NCBI RefSeq assembly: GCF_029784135.1
Contig: NC_073745.1
Location: 52,156,285-52,220,284 of the forward strand
DNA: 64,000 nt
Direction: 5' to 3'
Source: Toxorhynchites rutilus septentrionalis
Taxonomy: Eukaryota > Arthropoda > Insecta > Diptera > Culicidae
The translations under genes were made by a program, and so were the position numbers. Of the stretch, positions 11,640-23,285 are shown piece by piece; position 1 is the first letter of the stretch; each line of letters begins with the position of its first letter. The notes under the pieces were generated by a model. It was not told the origin of the DNA. It worked only from the letters and a program-made list of their open reading frames with translations, and did not search any database.

Positions 11640-11948
11640 GTCAACAAAGATACTTTCTCGGGAAGCTTTTCTGCTTTGTATTCATCCGAAGAGAAGAGCA
11701 TCGAATGCTGTGTGATGTCTATGAAGACAGTCTTCGCCAATTTCTACCTATGAATACTGCTTTAGAAGGATCCAGAGATGAAATTGCGACACATGCAACA
11801 ATAATCGTTATAAGAAGCCTGCAAGGGTTGAAGACAATGAATTGGCGGCATTATTGTACTTAGGTCCGTAGAGAGACTCTTGCCAAATGTTTGGGAATGT
11901 CTCACCAAGCCATATTATTGCGTCTGAAACCAATGGGCATTCAAAACA
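11640..11948 (+). pseudogene. mariner-type transposase N-terminus relic
   Basis: Frames in order show EEHRMLCDVYEDSLRQF, then RVEDNELAALL, then TLAKCLGMSHQAILLRLKPM followed by GIQNK. These match the two helix-turn-helix regions of mariner (DD34D) transposases. At least two frameshifts separate them, and the catalytic half is absent. Sequence after 11950 no longer matches. Confidence 0.78.
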
Positions 11949-12200
11949 AAATATCTTTAAAGCTAACATGTACATCTAACTTTATATAACAAACATGAGA
12001 TAGGAATGTACCAGGATACATTCCATTGTTCATCAGGCAGATCCAATGATATTCGATTTTTTCACTGTGTTGTTTGTCCAACTGTTTGTATGAAAATATC
12101 CTTGAAAAACATCGAATATCAAGAAACATCCACGACGTTCTACAACAAGACAAATCTTCGTCAGTATCATTGATCGACATCACTTTCCAACCGTCTAAGT

Positions 12201-13855
12201 CAGCTATACTCAACCTGCGGCCCGCGGGCCACATGTGGCCCGGCAGGCTTTTCCGGTTGGCCCGTCTGGTGTTACTTTATTTTGAACTATTTTTAATGTG
12301 TAACAATAACGAAAACCTATGAAATCATTACCTATTTTTTACGTATGGCTATATCTTTCAGTAATGGTGCAAAATCAGAAAACAGAACACGGTTTTATGA
12401 AATAGAAATAGAAAATGCAGCGTTTTTAAATTTATCGAGTATAAACAAGCTATTCGCGATTTCACAACATTCATGATTCAGAGTTTAGTTTAGTTTTCCA
12501 AATAGGCTTTTTTTTAAGTTAAAGCCGAATAAATTGAAGTTTTAAAGCCTCTATAATTCGCACTTGCAGACCGCAGTCTTTCTCAATACTGATTTCAGAC
12601 AAAGCTGATTTGTTCGATAGAAAGGACAAATGAAAGACTGGTATCCACATAGTGATGTATGTTCGGTGGAGACACTGTGTTGATTTTCACGCCGTCTGGT
12701 GGAGAGTGTTTATTTATTTTTGCACCACATCATTCTTACATCTGTACTGGAGTGCAAGTTGAAAATTTCGAAAACGATATGTAACATTTGGGGAGCAAGG
12801 ATTCGAGCGTTAACATCTCTTGCCGGTTGAGAGAAGTGGTATTACAATTACTTTCAAAAGATAAAAAGTGTATAAGTGATATTTGTTAATTATTGACCTA
12901 ATTTTTCACAGCTTTAAAAGCCAACAAATGAAATCACAAAAATCTGTAAGTTTTGGTGAAATCATAAGAACTCAGTAGATGATGCATGTCGTCGGATGGC
13001 CGTGAAAGTAGTATAAATATCGTGCTTACCCTGGCTGGTTCCAGGTTCTGTATTGCTACCATGTTGAACGAACGTGCAGAGCTTGCACAAGTTAAGCATA
13101 AAAAATATTAAAAATATAACCAATCTTCACATAACGGTATGAAAACCAACATGGTGCGAGTTTTCATACAGATATGTGGAGATTGTTGCGTATAATTGAA
13201 TCACACGTACAAATTGTTGAATTTATGGTGGAAGAGAGATTCTGTAAATTTGGAAGCGTGTTCGGATTTTTTGGTGTAATGATGATGATGTTTTGAATTA
13301 TAGAGGCTCTCTCAGATTCTCAGACTTCCTTAATATGCCTCTAGCCTTAAAAAAGGCCAATTTGGAAAACTAAATAAAACATTCGGCCTTGACAAAAACC
13401 ATTTGGAATGCTGCCGCTGCCAAATGGTCACTAGCAAGATGACTAATAAATCGTGAATGATTTAATGGTGACATTCCGATCGATCAACTAATTTTTCGTG
13501 AATTCGATCATTGTTTCAGGGTTTAAAATGTCATCAAAGTGCAACGCATTTGAAGCCGGGTGTGAAAAAGCTATTTTCAGCAGTGAGTGCTGTGTTCTTC
13601 TGTGGAAACTGGAAGTTTGCGAAACATTCGCAAACAATGAAACCTCTCCCTCACTGAGAGCATTCATTCAACGGCCCTCAGTACTACCAAATATTTGTGC
13701 AAAAAAGTTTCATTCTTGAATTACTATAATGTTTGTTTTTCGGCATTCATAATTCCTACGTTAACAATGCGGTCGTGTCTTAGACACAAGCGGCCCGCGA
13801 CACCATGACTACCACGTGTTTGTGGCCCATCTGAAAAAAAGGTTGAGTACCGCTG
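12201..13855. mobile_element. Non-autonomous hAT element
   Basis: A perfect 8-bp target duplication GTCTAAGT flanks the element (12193-12200 and 13856-13863). The ends read CAGCTATACTCAACCT (left) and, inward from the right, CAGCGGTACTCAACCT, the classic CAGNG hAT-type terminus. Subterminal 'cggcccgcgg' and 'gtggccc' words occur at both ends. Length is 1655 bp with no transposase-like frame. The right end also contains a fragment of another family (13757-13790). Confidence 0.93.
13757..13790 (-). repeat. Terminal fragment of the GACGTAG element family
   Basis: On the minus strand this reads about 'ttgtgtctaagacacgaccg' followed by 'cattgttaacgtagg', closely matching the left end of the element at 61567 ('ggttgtgtccaagatacgac', 'cgcattgttgacgtag'). 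It lies within the hAT element just inside its right end. No matching second end was found nearby. Confidence 0.55.
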
Positions 13856-13863
13856 GTCTAAGT

Positions 13864-15956
13864 GAATCGACACCCACTAATGTGTCCATTTAGCCCACTT
13901 AAACAAACAAAACCCCCCAGACGAAATTATAAAATTGTCTTTCGATACTTTTACGACTCTCAAGGCGCAATTAAGTGGCTATAATTTCACTCCCTCCTAT
14001 TGTTCTCCAATTTTCACCAATTTTCTTTCTGCCCACGTTTCTTCCAAAGTACCCTTCAGGATTATTGCGACTGTTCTTCTTCGTCTCCTCCTACGGCCCA
14101 CGCACAGACGCTGTCGGAAACGTTGAGAAAAATGTGAGCCAAGAAAAAAAAGTTGCATCGCAGTGATTGACGGAATCTCTTCCCCCGGAATAACGACTTA
14201 ATTTCGAAATTGTTCGTCGAATTTCAAAGTGCTAGGAAGGAAGGAGAGAACCTCTGCTGGGGGAGTTTAACCAAACTATTTTCATTAGATTTCATTTTTT
14301 TCGGTTCCACTCTCTTGCAATTACGGCGGTACTTCGTTATTCATGGTATACCTCGTCGTTACGGAGAGACATCCTGCTCATGTCGCTGCCGGGAAAACTT
14401 TGTCTTCCGTCATTTGCGGGTTTCGGTTTTTCGGATTATGAGTTTGAATGACGGCAATTCGCGGCTTTTGGAAATATAATGCGGTACGATTATATCATTG
14501 CTGTCCGAGAAATGGTGGCTTTCCGGAAAAAAGGAGAATACTCTCAGACCTGTTAAAATACTAGATTGAACATCGCTGTCACCGGATAGAGAACCTCAGC
14601 GGCAGTTATCATCACTTAGAAAGAAAGTGGTGATCTTGAGGCCGGAAATAATTCCATTAATTCCCGCTGCTATTATATCTGCTAAACCGAGATTTTGACG
14701 TCTCAAAAAATTAACATATTTTAATCACATTTGTAATTATCTACGCACGTTTCTAAATATCTCGCGGAATATTTTCATTCTGTCGAAATACAAGGTGCAA
14801 TTCAATTGGAGATCTATAGAGCGGAACGATGTGCCCTCTGTGTCTCGGGACCACCATGGCAACCAACAGATAGGTGATTAAAGCGGAAATACCGGCTGAC
14901 TTTTCTTCTCGCGGGCATTGACAACATAAACAACAAACGACACGGATGAAAAGGAAAAACTTAGCATCCTCGTAGCAGCCGGGTAGTAGTCGGTCGTCAG
15001 ATAACAAGCTCATTATTCAACTTTTGACGGCAACAGAACCCCGACTCACCGACCGCCAAGCGCTGAAACCATGCTCTGCGGAACACATTTTCGGTGTGTA
15101 ACTCCGAACAAACCCAAATGTCTCGCCAAATTACTTCCGGCGTCTTAATCACGAGTGATGGTGTGCGATGGAGAAGGTATTTCGGTGCTGGATGCATCCA
15201 ACTGTGTGCCGCAAAATGGAAGCGCATTTTGTCCATTTCCTTCGATGCGAAGTTTTCTAATTGGTGTTTGCTCTGCCGGAAAGGTGAGGATATTCCGTGG
15301 AATTTTGTCTGCGGTGAAATATCTAATCTAAACAGCTGTGCAAATATTTTTGTTTTAAAGTGGCGATTTCGAGGAGGTGCTATTTCGCACCACTGTGAAG
15401 ACGCCCAACAAGTTAAACAATTTCACTCGAAAACCAGCTCACGATTTGCTAGTGTAATTCGCCCTACCTATATGTTGTTAGCCCGTGAAAATGGGAACAA
15501 TTTGAGATGTTTTGCGCTTCGGCCGGAGTTGGTATATTCTGATTTGTTCGGATCACTTGTTCACACAACGGCGAGCAACAGCACCAAAACGATAATAAAT
15601 TTTCTAATCGAACGTGACAAATGTGACGTGACTTTTGGGCGAACGGCGATTGCTTCCAAGAGTTGTGGTTCACCGTGCTTGAATTCAATCTCAGATTGTT
15701 GGGTGAAATTTCCAAAATCATTCGTATTCGTGATTTTAGACGATTTGACTCTTCGAATTTTAATCCTGTTTATAGTTGTGTTATTCAGTGGGAATAGTAA
15801 AACAGGTAAACAATGTTACGAATAAAAAGGTACGTTTTTCCGATTTGACATTCTCCCTCAATACAACAAATAACATTTCTGCATATAATCCGGACCTGAT
15901 ATGGTTTCTTATCACGATGCATCGGGCGAAATTAAAAATTATTTTGCTCTGATTTC
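13864..15956. other. Unique-looking, more GC-rich DNA, no gene recognised
   Basis: Base composition is less AT-rich than the flanks and I see no repeat family. A 243-codon plus frame (15094-15825) is the longest but lacks any domain I recognise and reads like fortuitous translation. Untranslated or regulatory DNA of a host gene outside the window is possible but not shown. Confidence 0.35.
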
Positions 15957-16205
15957 TGACGTAGGACCACGTCTTTCATTTATCAATTAAAGGTGCTGAA
16001 TCAGACAACAGATGACGTTTTTATGAAATAAAGTTAACGTTAATAACTATTTTTGCAGCGAACGGGTTTTGACGATTTGCATACCAATCGAATCGGAAAT
16101 TCTCTAAGACTTGTTTGATGTGCTACACATTGCAATCCCATAGTCTGTAAATGGTTTAAATTGACGAAAATTGGAAGCATGTCCATTTTCCCATACATTT
16201 TTTCT
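15957..16205 (+). repeat. End fragment of the GACGTAG element family
   Basis: Starts 'tgacgtaggaccacgtcttt' and continues through 'tttttatgaaataaagttaa' and 'cgttaataactatttttgc'. The same sequence in reverse orientation forms the right end of the element at 61567-63583 (63345-63583). Only one end is present here. Confidence 0.75.
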
Positions 16206-16807
16206 GTCCAAAGGGGATAACGAAAAGAGAATATTTGCGATTCAAATCCTACCTTTAGGCCGATTACACATTATCCGGTTTCAGCCGGACCGGTTTCAAA
16301 AAGCGACGCTGGGTTTGGACGGATAACCGGATAACAATGTGAAAGAGACCTCGCGCTACACAAAACTGTGCATATGTCACATACACATAGGTGCATTCAT
16401 TTATACAGTGGATTGACAGGTAAACATTGCTGTAAATATTCCTGCTACATGAAAGCTGTTTTCGATTTTGATTTTTGATTGTGCTGAATATACATTGATG
16501 ATGAGGATTGATGAAAAAAGATTTGTCCAAGAATAAGATTTGTAAGCGCAGAAATCACAATGGGCGCAGAGTATGTACTAGGGGTACATGGGAACTGCCT
16601 AAACGACGAGGCCTCTGGTGGAGCTAACGGGAAAGGAGTAAACCGTTTTAACACCATAATAATTCCGCGCAGTCTTCCTGCCAGGCATTTTTTGTGGTTT
16701 TCTTGGAGAAATCCAGCCATATACCGGGCGTGTTGACGAAACAATATCTTTTTTTTTTTCTGTGAATAAGGTCTAATCTTTCCATGGGATGTAAATTTGC
16801 AATAATA
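16206..16807. other. Spacer with a small palindrome
   Basis: Apart from an imperfect palindrome near 16266-16340 ('cacattatccggtt' and 'aaccggataacaatgtg'), nothing is recognised. Confidence 0.4.
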
Positions 16808-18124
16808 GGGCCCTATTCCAGAAAACGAGACGAACAGACGAGCGCTCTTCTCGTTTATTTTCATATTCCAGAAGCCGAGCTCGACTAAAAACAGACGAGT
16901 AGCTCGTCTGACTCGACGACCGTTTGGCCGCGCTCGCCGATGAATCAGTCGAATCGACTAGTTTGTTTGATGTGGTTGTTCACCTTGTTGATTGAAAGCA
17001 TCGGTATTCTTCTGCTCCGCCTTTATCTTCAAAAATTGTTTCACGGCTAAACTAGTATTGCATAAGCAATGTATGTTTTCAACTGTAACCATCAAATTCA
17101 ATCAGCAACTGCAAGATTTTACAGATTTTCAAATGGGTCTGACTATTTTGAATATATTAACACGGCACGAAAAGGGTCTTCACATATTGAACGAAAATGA
17201 GTAATTCAAAACAACTACCTTATTGGAAATGCTTATACAGGTAGGACTCGATTATCCGGAGAATTGATTTTTTTTTCACTCCGGATAATCGAATCCTCCG
17301 GATAATCGAGTCAAAACATTTTTTTTTCTTTATTTGTTTTTTTTTGCATGTATTTTTCGTTTTTTGAAAATAAAAGAGGAATTCGATTTTTGATTCATCC
17401 CCTAAAAGTCAGAAAACACCTTTCTCACATGAAAAAAATTAATTTATCCAGATTCTCTCAGAAGGTGATAGACGATCATATTTGATGAAAAAAAATCCTT
17501 CTACGCATATGTGCGAATTTCAACATTGACAGAGTTACAGAACTTTTTTTTTGTTTCGGACTCTGTTGCTTCAAACTGGCTCTACATTAGAAAGTACGCT
17601 ACGGAAGACGATTCTGATGCTTTCATTTGAAAGATGAAAAAATTAGTACAGGATATAGTAATGGAACAACTAAATTAGTGAATTTTAATAACATTTTGGA
17701 AGTGAAACACTTAAAAGTTAATAGTTTTTAATGTGTTATTATTAATTTAGTTCTTTAACCGCTCCACAATTTGTTCTTTGACGCACAACTTCTATCTTTC
17801 TTAATTTGGCTGCAATATCGATATAAACAATTCCTGGTAAAAATTCAAGCCAAATCTTCAAAAATCACGATTTTTACCCCACTGTACAAGTAATAGCCAC
17901 TTAAATCTCACCTTAACGTTGGAAGGTTACATTTTTTCATGAATTAAGCCATACTTGAAATATAAAAAAATAATTTTCCAAACTGAATATGTATAATCGA
18001 GTCCAAAATTGTACAGGGTGCGACAGCATAAATTTCTTTTTTCAAAACTCAATAAAAACTATTGTATGCATCGGAAAATATTTATTTATTTTTTATAATG
18101 TAGGTACATGTCTAAAGTTTTTAT

Positions 18125-18688
18125 TTACATTGTTTTGAAGGTCAAATCTGTTAGGTGACGTCCCCCATTCTCCATACATTGCGTAAACCGATTTCTGGCG
18201 TTCGTCATGACTCTTGTTAGCATAGCAGGTGTTATGTTGGCAATTTCTTCTTGGATGTTGGTCTTCAAATCTTGTAGGGTTCTTGGACGGTTCACATAAA
18301 CACGGGATTTCAAAAAACCCCATAGAAAAAAATCACAAGGGTGCAGATCGGGAGAGCGTGCTGGCCATTCCAAATCGCCTCTAATTGAGATAAGGCGCTC
18401 TGGAAAGTGTTCCCTCAAAACAGCTATCGATGCTCTTGAAGTGTGTGCTATTGCACCGTCTTGTTGGAACCAAGTGTCCTCCAAATCCAAATTTTCTAGC
18501 CGAGGGGAAAAAAATTGTAGCATGTTTACATACCGGTCCGAATTCACTGTCATTGTAACCTCATTTTCCTCAAAAAACCAGGGACCAATAATTCCAGCTG
18601 AGGAAATTGCACACCACACTGTGACTTTGGGTGAATGCAAAGGCTTTTGATGCAATTCTTGAGGGTTGGTGTCAGCCCAGTAGAGCAT
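18125..18688 (-). pseudogene. DD41D mariner transposase, C-terminal half
   Basis: 188 codons remain open. Motifs: SPKVTVWCAISSAGIIGPWF, DTWFQQDGAIAHTSRA (second catalytic Asp), WPARSPDLHPCDFFLWGFLK (third catalytic Asp). Between the two Asp residues are 41 residues, which places it in the DD41D (rosa-like) group. The N-terminal half with DNA-binding domains and the first Asp is missing: the frame stops abruptly at 18688 where a tandem repeat begins. The 3' end of the element may be 'acagggtgcgacagc' at 18014. Confidence 0.88.
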
Positions 18689-18690
18689 GT

Positions 18691-19215
18691 TTTCGTAAAT
18701 AACTGCATTCTACTAGTTAGGCTCTTTCATTTGATACCCATATTGATGGGGTTGTGAAAAAAAATATATATTGCTCCATTTTGTGGTGGTGGCCATTTTG
18801 GATTTGAATTTTTCATAAATAACTGTATTCTACTAGTCAAGCTCTTTCATTAGATACCCATATTGATGGGGTTCTGAGAAAATATGTAATCCACCATTTT
18901 GTAGTGGCCGCCATCTTAGATTTGAATTTTTCGTAAATAACTGTGTTCTACTAGTCACGCCCTTTCATTTAATACCCATATTGATGGGGTTGTGAAAAAA
19001 TATATATGGCGCCATCTTGCGGTGGCGGCCATTTTGGATTTGAATTTTTCATAAATAACTGTGTTCTACTAGTCAAGCCCTTTCATTTGATACCCATATT
19101 GATGGGGCTCTGAGAAAATATGAAATCCGCCATTTTGTAGTGGCCGCCATCTTGGATTTGCATTTTTCATAAATAACTGCATTCCACTAATCAAGCCCTT
19201 TCTTCTGATACCCAT
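18691..19215. repeat. 118-120 bp tandem repeat, ~4.4 units
   Basis: Units start at 18691, 18811, 18929, 19047 and 19165 with 'tttc.taaataactg'. Each contains 'ttgatgggg' and 'ggccgccat' or 'ggccatttt'. Units 1 and 3 share 'gttgtgaaaaa', whereas units 2 and 4 share 'ctgagaaaatatg', so the array looks like a two-unit higher-order repeat. It abuts the truncated mariner exactly at its broken end. Confidence 0.92.
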
Positions 19216-20444
19216 ACCCAAATTAGATATTCAATATAGAATTATTATACAAATTATTCAAAATTACCGAAAATCGAAAATAAAATACTCCGGATGATCA
19301 AGTCTAAAATTCCGGATAATCGAATCCCGGATAATCGAGTCTCCGGATAATCGAGTCCGATCTGTATATAGAGATAAAACTTTTCCTGATAAATCGTTGA
19401 TTAGGTGAACAAACAATAAATCCATAATAACAAAACGTCAGAGTGATGAAAACATATGATCGAGGAAAAATATCAATGAAACGAATTGACGAATTTACGT
19501 TGGATTTACAACCAGATGGCGCAGCAAGTAAAATGAGGATGTTTTGTTTTTTTTGGTATGAAATTCGTTCAAATTTTCTAGAAAAATCAGAATTTATCTT
19601 CAAATCTCCCGGTTTCATGTATTCTTTCCACACTGAAAAGGTTAGAAAATTATCATTTTACAATGTGCTATGTGTATTACGAGGAATGGCTTGTTATAAG
19701 TATTATAACTTTAATTTTTTTTTCAACTAAGTGAACGATGAATATGGTGTTTTGCGCTAAAAATACTGCAAATTCTTCTCGTATCGGCCCCTACATAATC
19801 AATGATATCAGCCAATTTGATATGACATTGATTTCATCGCAATTATCCATAGTATCAATAACCGGTATGCATTATCAAACACAATATTTTCGAAGATTAT
19901 CTATAACTTTGGTCAAATCGCGTGTTAAAACCATCGTAAATATACAAAACTCCAACTTTCTTACCATATACTGACGACATTCAATGACTGAAATGAATCT
20001 AAATTGAAATAAAATGAATAATCACCACCGAATCTTGCTTTTCAGTGCGTAAAATAAACAAACACCCTCACTTTTGTGGTTCTGAGTTCTAATGTAGGTG
20101 TCGCATGAGCTGATTAAGCTTTGCGTAAATTCGTCAATATATATATGAAACTTATTCCTTTTTGTTATGTTTTTTTTTTTTCAATATTTTGGCACTGAGA
20201 AAAGAGTATCGATTGATCAATTTTAAAATTGTTTGATGCTTTTCTCAGAACAAAAACATGTCTTCTCTTCTGACATCTCTGATCATACCGAGAAAAACTG
20301 ACTGAAGTCTCTCCAGTCTACCAAATAAAACAATTCAATGAAACTCGTGTACTGGAATTGGATATTTTGCTCGTCTCGACAGTGACTGAAGCCGAGACGA
20401 GACGAGACGAATTGCTCGTCTTGTTTTCTGGAATAGTGCCCATA

Positions 20445-22372
20445 AACACATATAAAAAAAACTTACTTAGCAGAAAAACTTGGTTGTCGTAAACAGTACT
20501 AGTCTAGTTGCACTGTACTTATCCATATGCCAAATTATTTTATTTCTAAACATATACAAATATGATTCTTTTCACACGCTCTGTTGTCATATATTTTTTC
20601 AATATTTTTCTTTTGCCTATGAGAGCCTATGAGAGCCGTGCGCCTGTGACCATTGCTTCCCTTCGTGCAGAAACTTGCACCACCGAATTTGTTCCGCAGC
20701 ACAGGTCGTTCCCGAAGAAGCGAAATTAAAATTTCCACATCCATATCACTCGTGAATTCTGAATTGATTTCAAAATCAACAAACAAACGTCAATAGCACA
20801 CACATACTAATTCATGGAGCTAAAAATTACCTGAATCTTACTAATACGAACAGACATGACAAACAACTGTCAATTCGCGTTGATGGCATGGAGTTTCGTG
20901 TTCGTGTTGTTTCGCTTTTGGGAAATGATAGTGATAATTAGAGTATGTTTATGACAAGGTAGTCTGGACTGACTAGTGCACCAGCTAAGACCAGGGGTTA
21001 GACATCAATTGAGTATAGGCTACCCAAAATCTAAATCAATATGGCGTCATTTGTTTACCAACATATCATTTGCGAGAATTAAAATCGTTGAAATCACGGG
21101 GATAGTATGCTTTATTTCTAACTGCATGAGCGATTTTCATATTTCGGTTTCACATGGAGGTTTTCACATTCAACATGGAGTTTAAAGTTAGCCACTATTC
21201 GACTATATAACCGGACCGAGTTGTAAACCACAGTAATTGATAGAACCAAAATGTCAGTGAACCGCAGCAATATTGGGTACACTGGCAATATGAGGGATTT
21301 GACGTTTTAGTCATACCCCTGGCTAAGACAAGACGTGACAACTGGCTTCTTACTCTTCTTTCTGCATTTTCTTCGACCAAGTACTAGCTAACAGGGAAGC
21401 GAGGTGTGAAGGTTGCCAAATGTTATAAATTTTCGGAAGATTATTTTCCCATGGAAAACAAGTGTTCTTCGTATCATGTATTTTCTGAGCTGCACAATTT
21501 TTTTGTATTAATCTTTCAACCGAATGTCACATATTTCAAACAATAAGTATTTTCCTGTTATTTTGGTATGCAAAAAAAATAAATGTGAAGAGATAAAGAA
21601 AGCTCGAAAACGTAGATTTGAAAGTAGGAGTATGATATGTTGAAATACATGAGTTGAATTCAAAGTTCATTTTATTTATCAAGAGATTTCGGGCCTTACC
21701 GTTTAAATTTCACGATGAAAACGAAATGAACGACACGCCATTAAATAGAAATTATGAATGAAAATTAACCTCTCCATATCAAATTAGTGTTCAATGTGAA
21801 TGGAAAACTTTGCTTCCTTCATTTGGTAAAATAATCTCGTACGAAAATTGTATCTGAAGATAATTTTATATTATAATGATAAGTTTTAGTGAGAATATCG
21901 GAAAGTGTATAAAAAACAAGTCAAGTTAGGAAAGAAAGACGTGCTTCAAGTAAATAAATAACGTCAAGTAAAAATTTTCACTCAGGTTTTAAAAATTTTA
22001 AGGTGCCTTCGGGCCGAGTAGCGAGATCTGTAAAAATCGTTGTCATCGCGGATACACTTAATAAAATAAGGCCTTATAATTTAACTTTGATATCGTTCAA
22101 ATACTAACAGTACTGAAATATTGACAAAATAATACATACCCAAATTATAACATAGCGTTTATTCAGGTTTTTTGTAGGTATGTATGATTTATTCAGGTTC
22201 CAACATGATTTTAAATACTTTTTCTGCTGCCTTGGTTGTTATTTGGAAATTAACTTTGAAAAATCACAACTCAAAAACGAAAAAACGCCTTTCTTGTTTC
22301 GACATATGTTAACGAATACAATCAATAATAACGAGAACAGAATTCAAATTTTCTGCAAGTGTAGTATTTTTT
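20445..22372. other. No recognised gene
   Basis: No coding or RNA feature recognised. Positions about 21850-22020 resemble 565-740 and 38810-38960 weakly (shared 'agttttagt', 'aagtaa.aa', 'gggcc.a.ta'), suggesting an old dispersed repeat. Confidence 0.4.
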
Positions 22373-22380
22373 AAAAAAAG

Positions 22381-23062
22381 TTTTTTTTTATAAATTCGTT
22401 TATTTTTACAGGCTCAGTTACATAAGTTTAAAGGAGCCGAAATCTTAAATATATTTTTAAAACTATATATATGAACAATTTTCTTAAATCTATGGTTAGT
22501 AATGTGGGAAACCGATTACTCGTGGTGGACTCGAGATTAAAAGGGTGACATTTTCTCAGGAAAAGGATGGGGTATAAGGAAATTATTACAATGTTGATAA
22601 TCACACACACTCAATTCTTAAATCTATTCGTACATCAGTTGTGAATTTACATTTCATTCTTCTGTTTATAGCAAGCGGACCAATTACTCACAAAGGAAGA
22701 AATGGAGGGTATAAGGATATAAGGATAATCACACACGAACATCGATAGATTTAAGGAAAACATATATTTGGGACATGTAATCAAGGTCTAACCGAGCCAA
22801 CACATCTCTCACCGGCACATTGGGCTGCCTTCCTCTAGCCCGAAGGGAGTTCTCTAAATTCGATCTGGCAACAAGATACACCTCACACGACCAAACAACG
22901 TGTTCGATGTCGTGGTAACCTTGGCCACAAACGCAGATATTGCTGCCGGCCAGATTGAAACGAAAGAGTAGCGCGTCTAACGAACAGTGATTGGACATGA
23001 GTCGGGAGAAGGTGCGAATAAAGTCCCGACTCAAGTCCAGACTTTTGAACCATGGTTTGAGG
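22381..23062 (-). mobile_element. 5'-truncated I-type LINE copy
   Basis: This matches the last about 680 bp of the LINE at 27173-33543. The open C-terminal coding end (22729-23034) shows SRDFIRTFSRLMSNHCSLDA, CVCGQGYHDIEHVVWSCEVY (a CCHC zinc motif) and RGRQPNVPVRDVLARLDLDY. It is followed by the same 3' untranslated landmarks and an oligo(T) run at 22381-22389 (poly(A) on its own strand). AAAAAAAG occurs at both flanks (22373-22380 and about 23065-23072) as the likely target duplication. It was inserted beside or into the dispersed repeat copy 3. Confidence 0.9.
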
Positions 23063-23074
23063 AAAAAAAAAGAC

Positions 23075-23285
23075 CAGGTGACTTGCTTTAATTTGATCGG
23101 TCCAGCAGCTCAAAAGTCATGCATTTTCGAAAAAAGTCATTTTTGTAAAAAAGAGAAAAAATTGATTTTTTCGGACAACCCTTATAAAAAAATGGTTACT
23201 CTAATGAAATTATTAAAAAATAACGGGTCTAATGTTTTGCGATAAAGAACAAAACAACCACTTTTCACGAAAATTTGAGAACAAC
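23075..23285 (+). repeat. Dispersed repeat 'TTCAAAAGTTATGA', copy 3
   Basis: Reads 'ggtccagcagctcaaaagtc' near 23098, then 'gggtctaatgttttgcgata' and 'ccacttttcacgaaaat', the motif order of copies 1 and 2. Its left part is lost or displaced by the LINE at 22381-23062. Confidence 0.65.

Larger units (their letters stand above)
17238..19364. mobile_element. pogo-like element with TA duplication
   Basis: Ends are CAGGTAGGACTCGATTATCC and, inward from the right, CAGATCGGACTCGATTATCC, each flanked by TA. The 14-bp word CTCGATTATCCGGA, in both orientations, is repeated several times beneath each end (17249-17315 and 19289-19358), as expected for transposase binding sites. CAG termini and TA target fit the pogo/Tigger group. 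No pogo transposase is visible; the interior holds a mariner fragment and a tandem repeat. Confidence 0.75.
16808..20441. mobile_element. PIF/Harbinger-like non-autonomous element (outer shell of a nest)
   Basis: Inverted ends GGGCCCTATTCCAGAAAAC (left) and GGGCACTATTCCAGAAAAC (right, read inward), followed by AGACGA-rich subterminal sequence on both sides ('gagacgagacgagacg' at the right). Both ends abut the trinucleotide ATA (16805-16807 and 20442-20444). A three-base duplication with GGG ends fits PIF/Harbinger. No transposase remains. About 2.1 kb of its 3634 bp is a pogo-like insertion. Confidence 0.75.

Noticed and set aside
15094..15825. 243-codon plus-strand open frame as a possible host gene
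   Set aside because: No recognisable domain, signal peptide or homology that I know. Composition reads like fortuitous translation in a less AT-rich patch, and there are no convincing splice or promoter cues.
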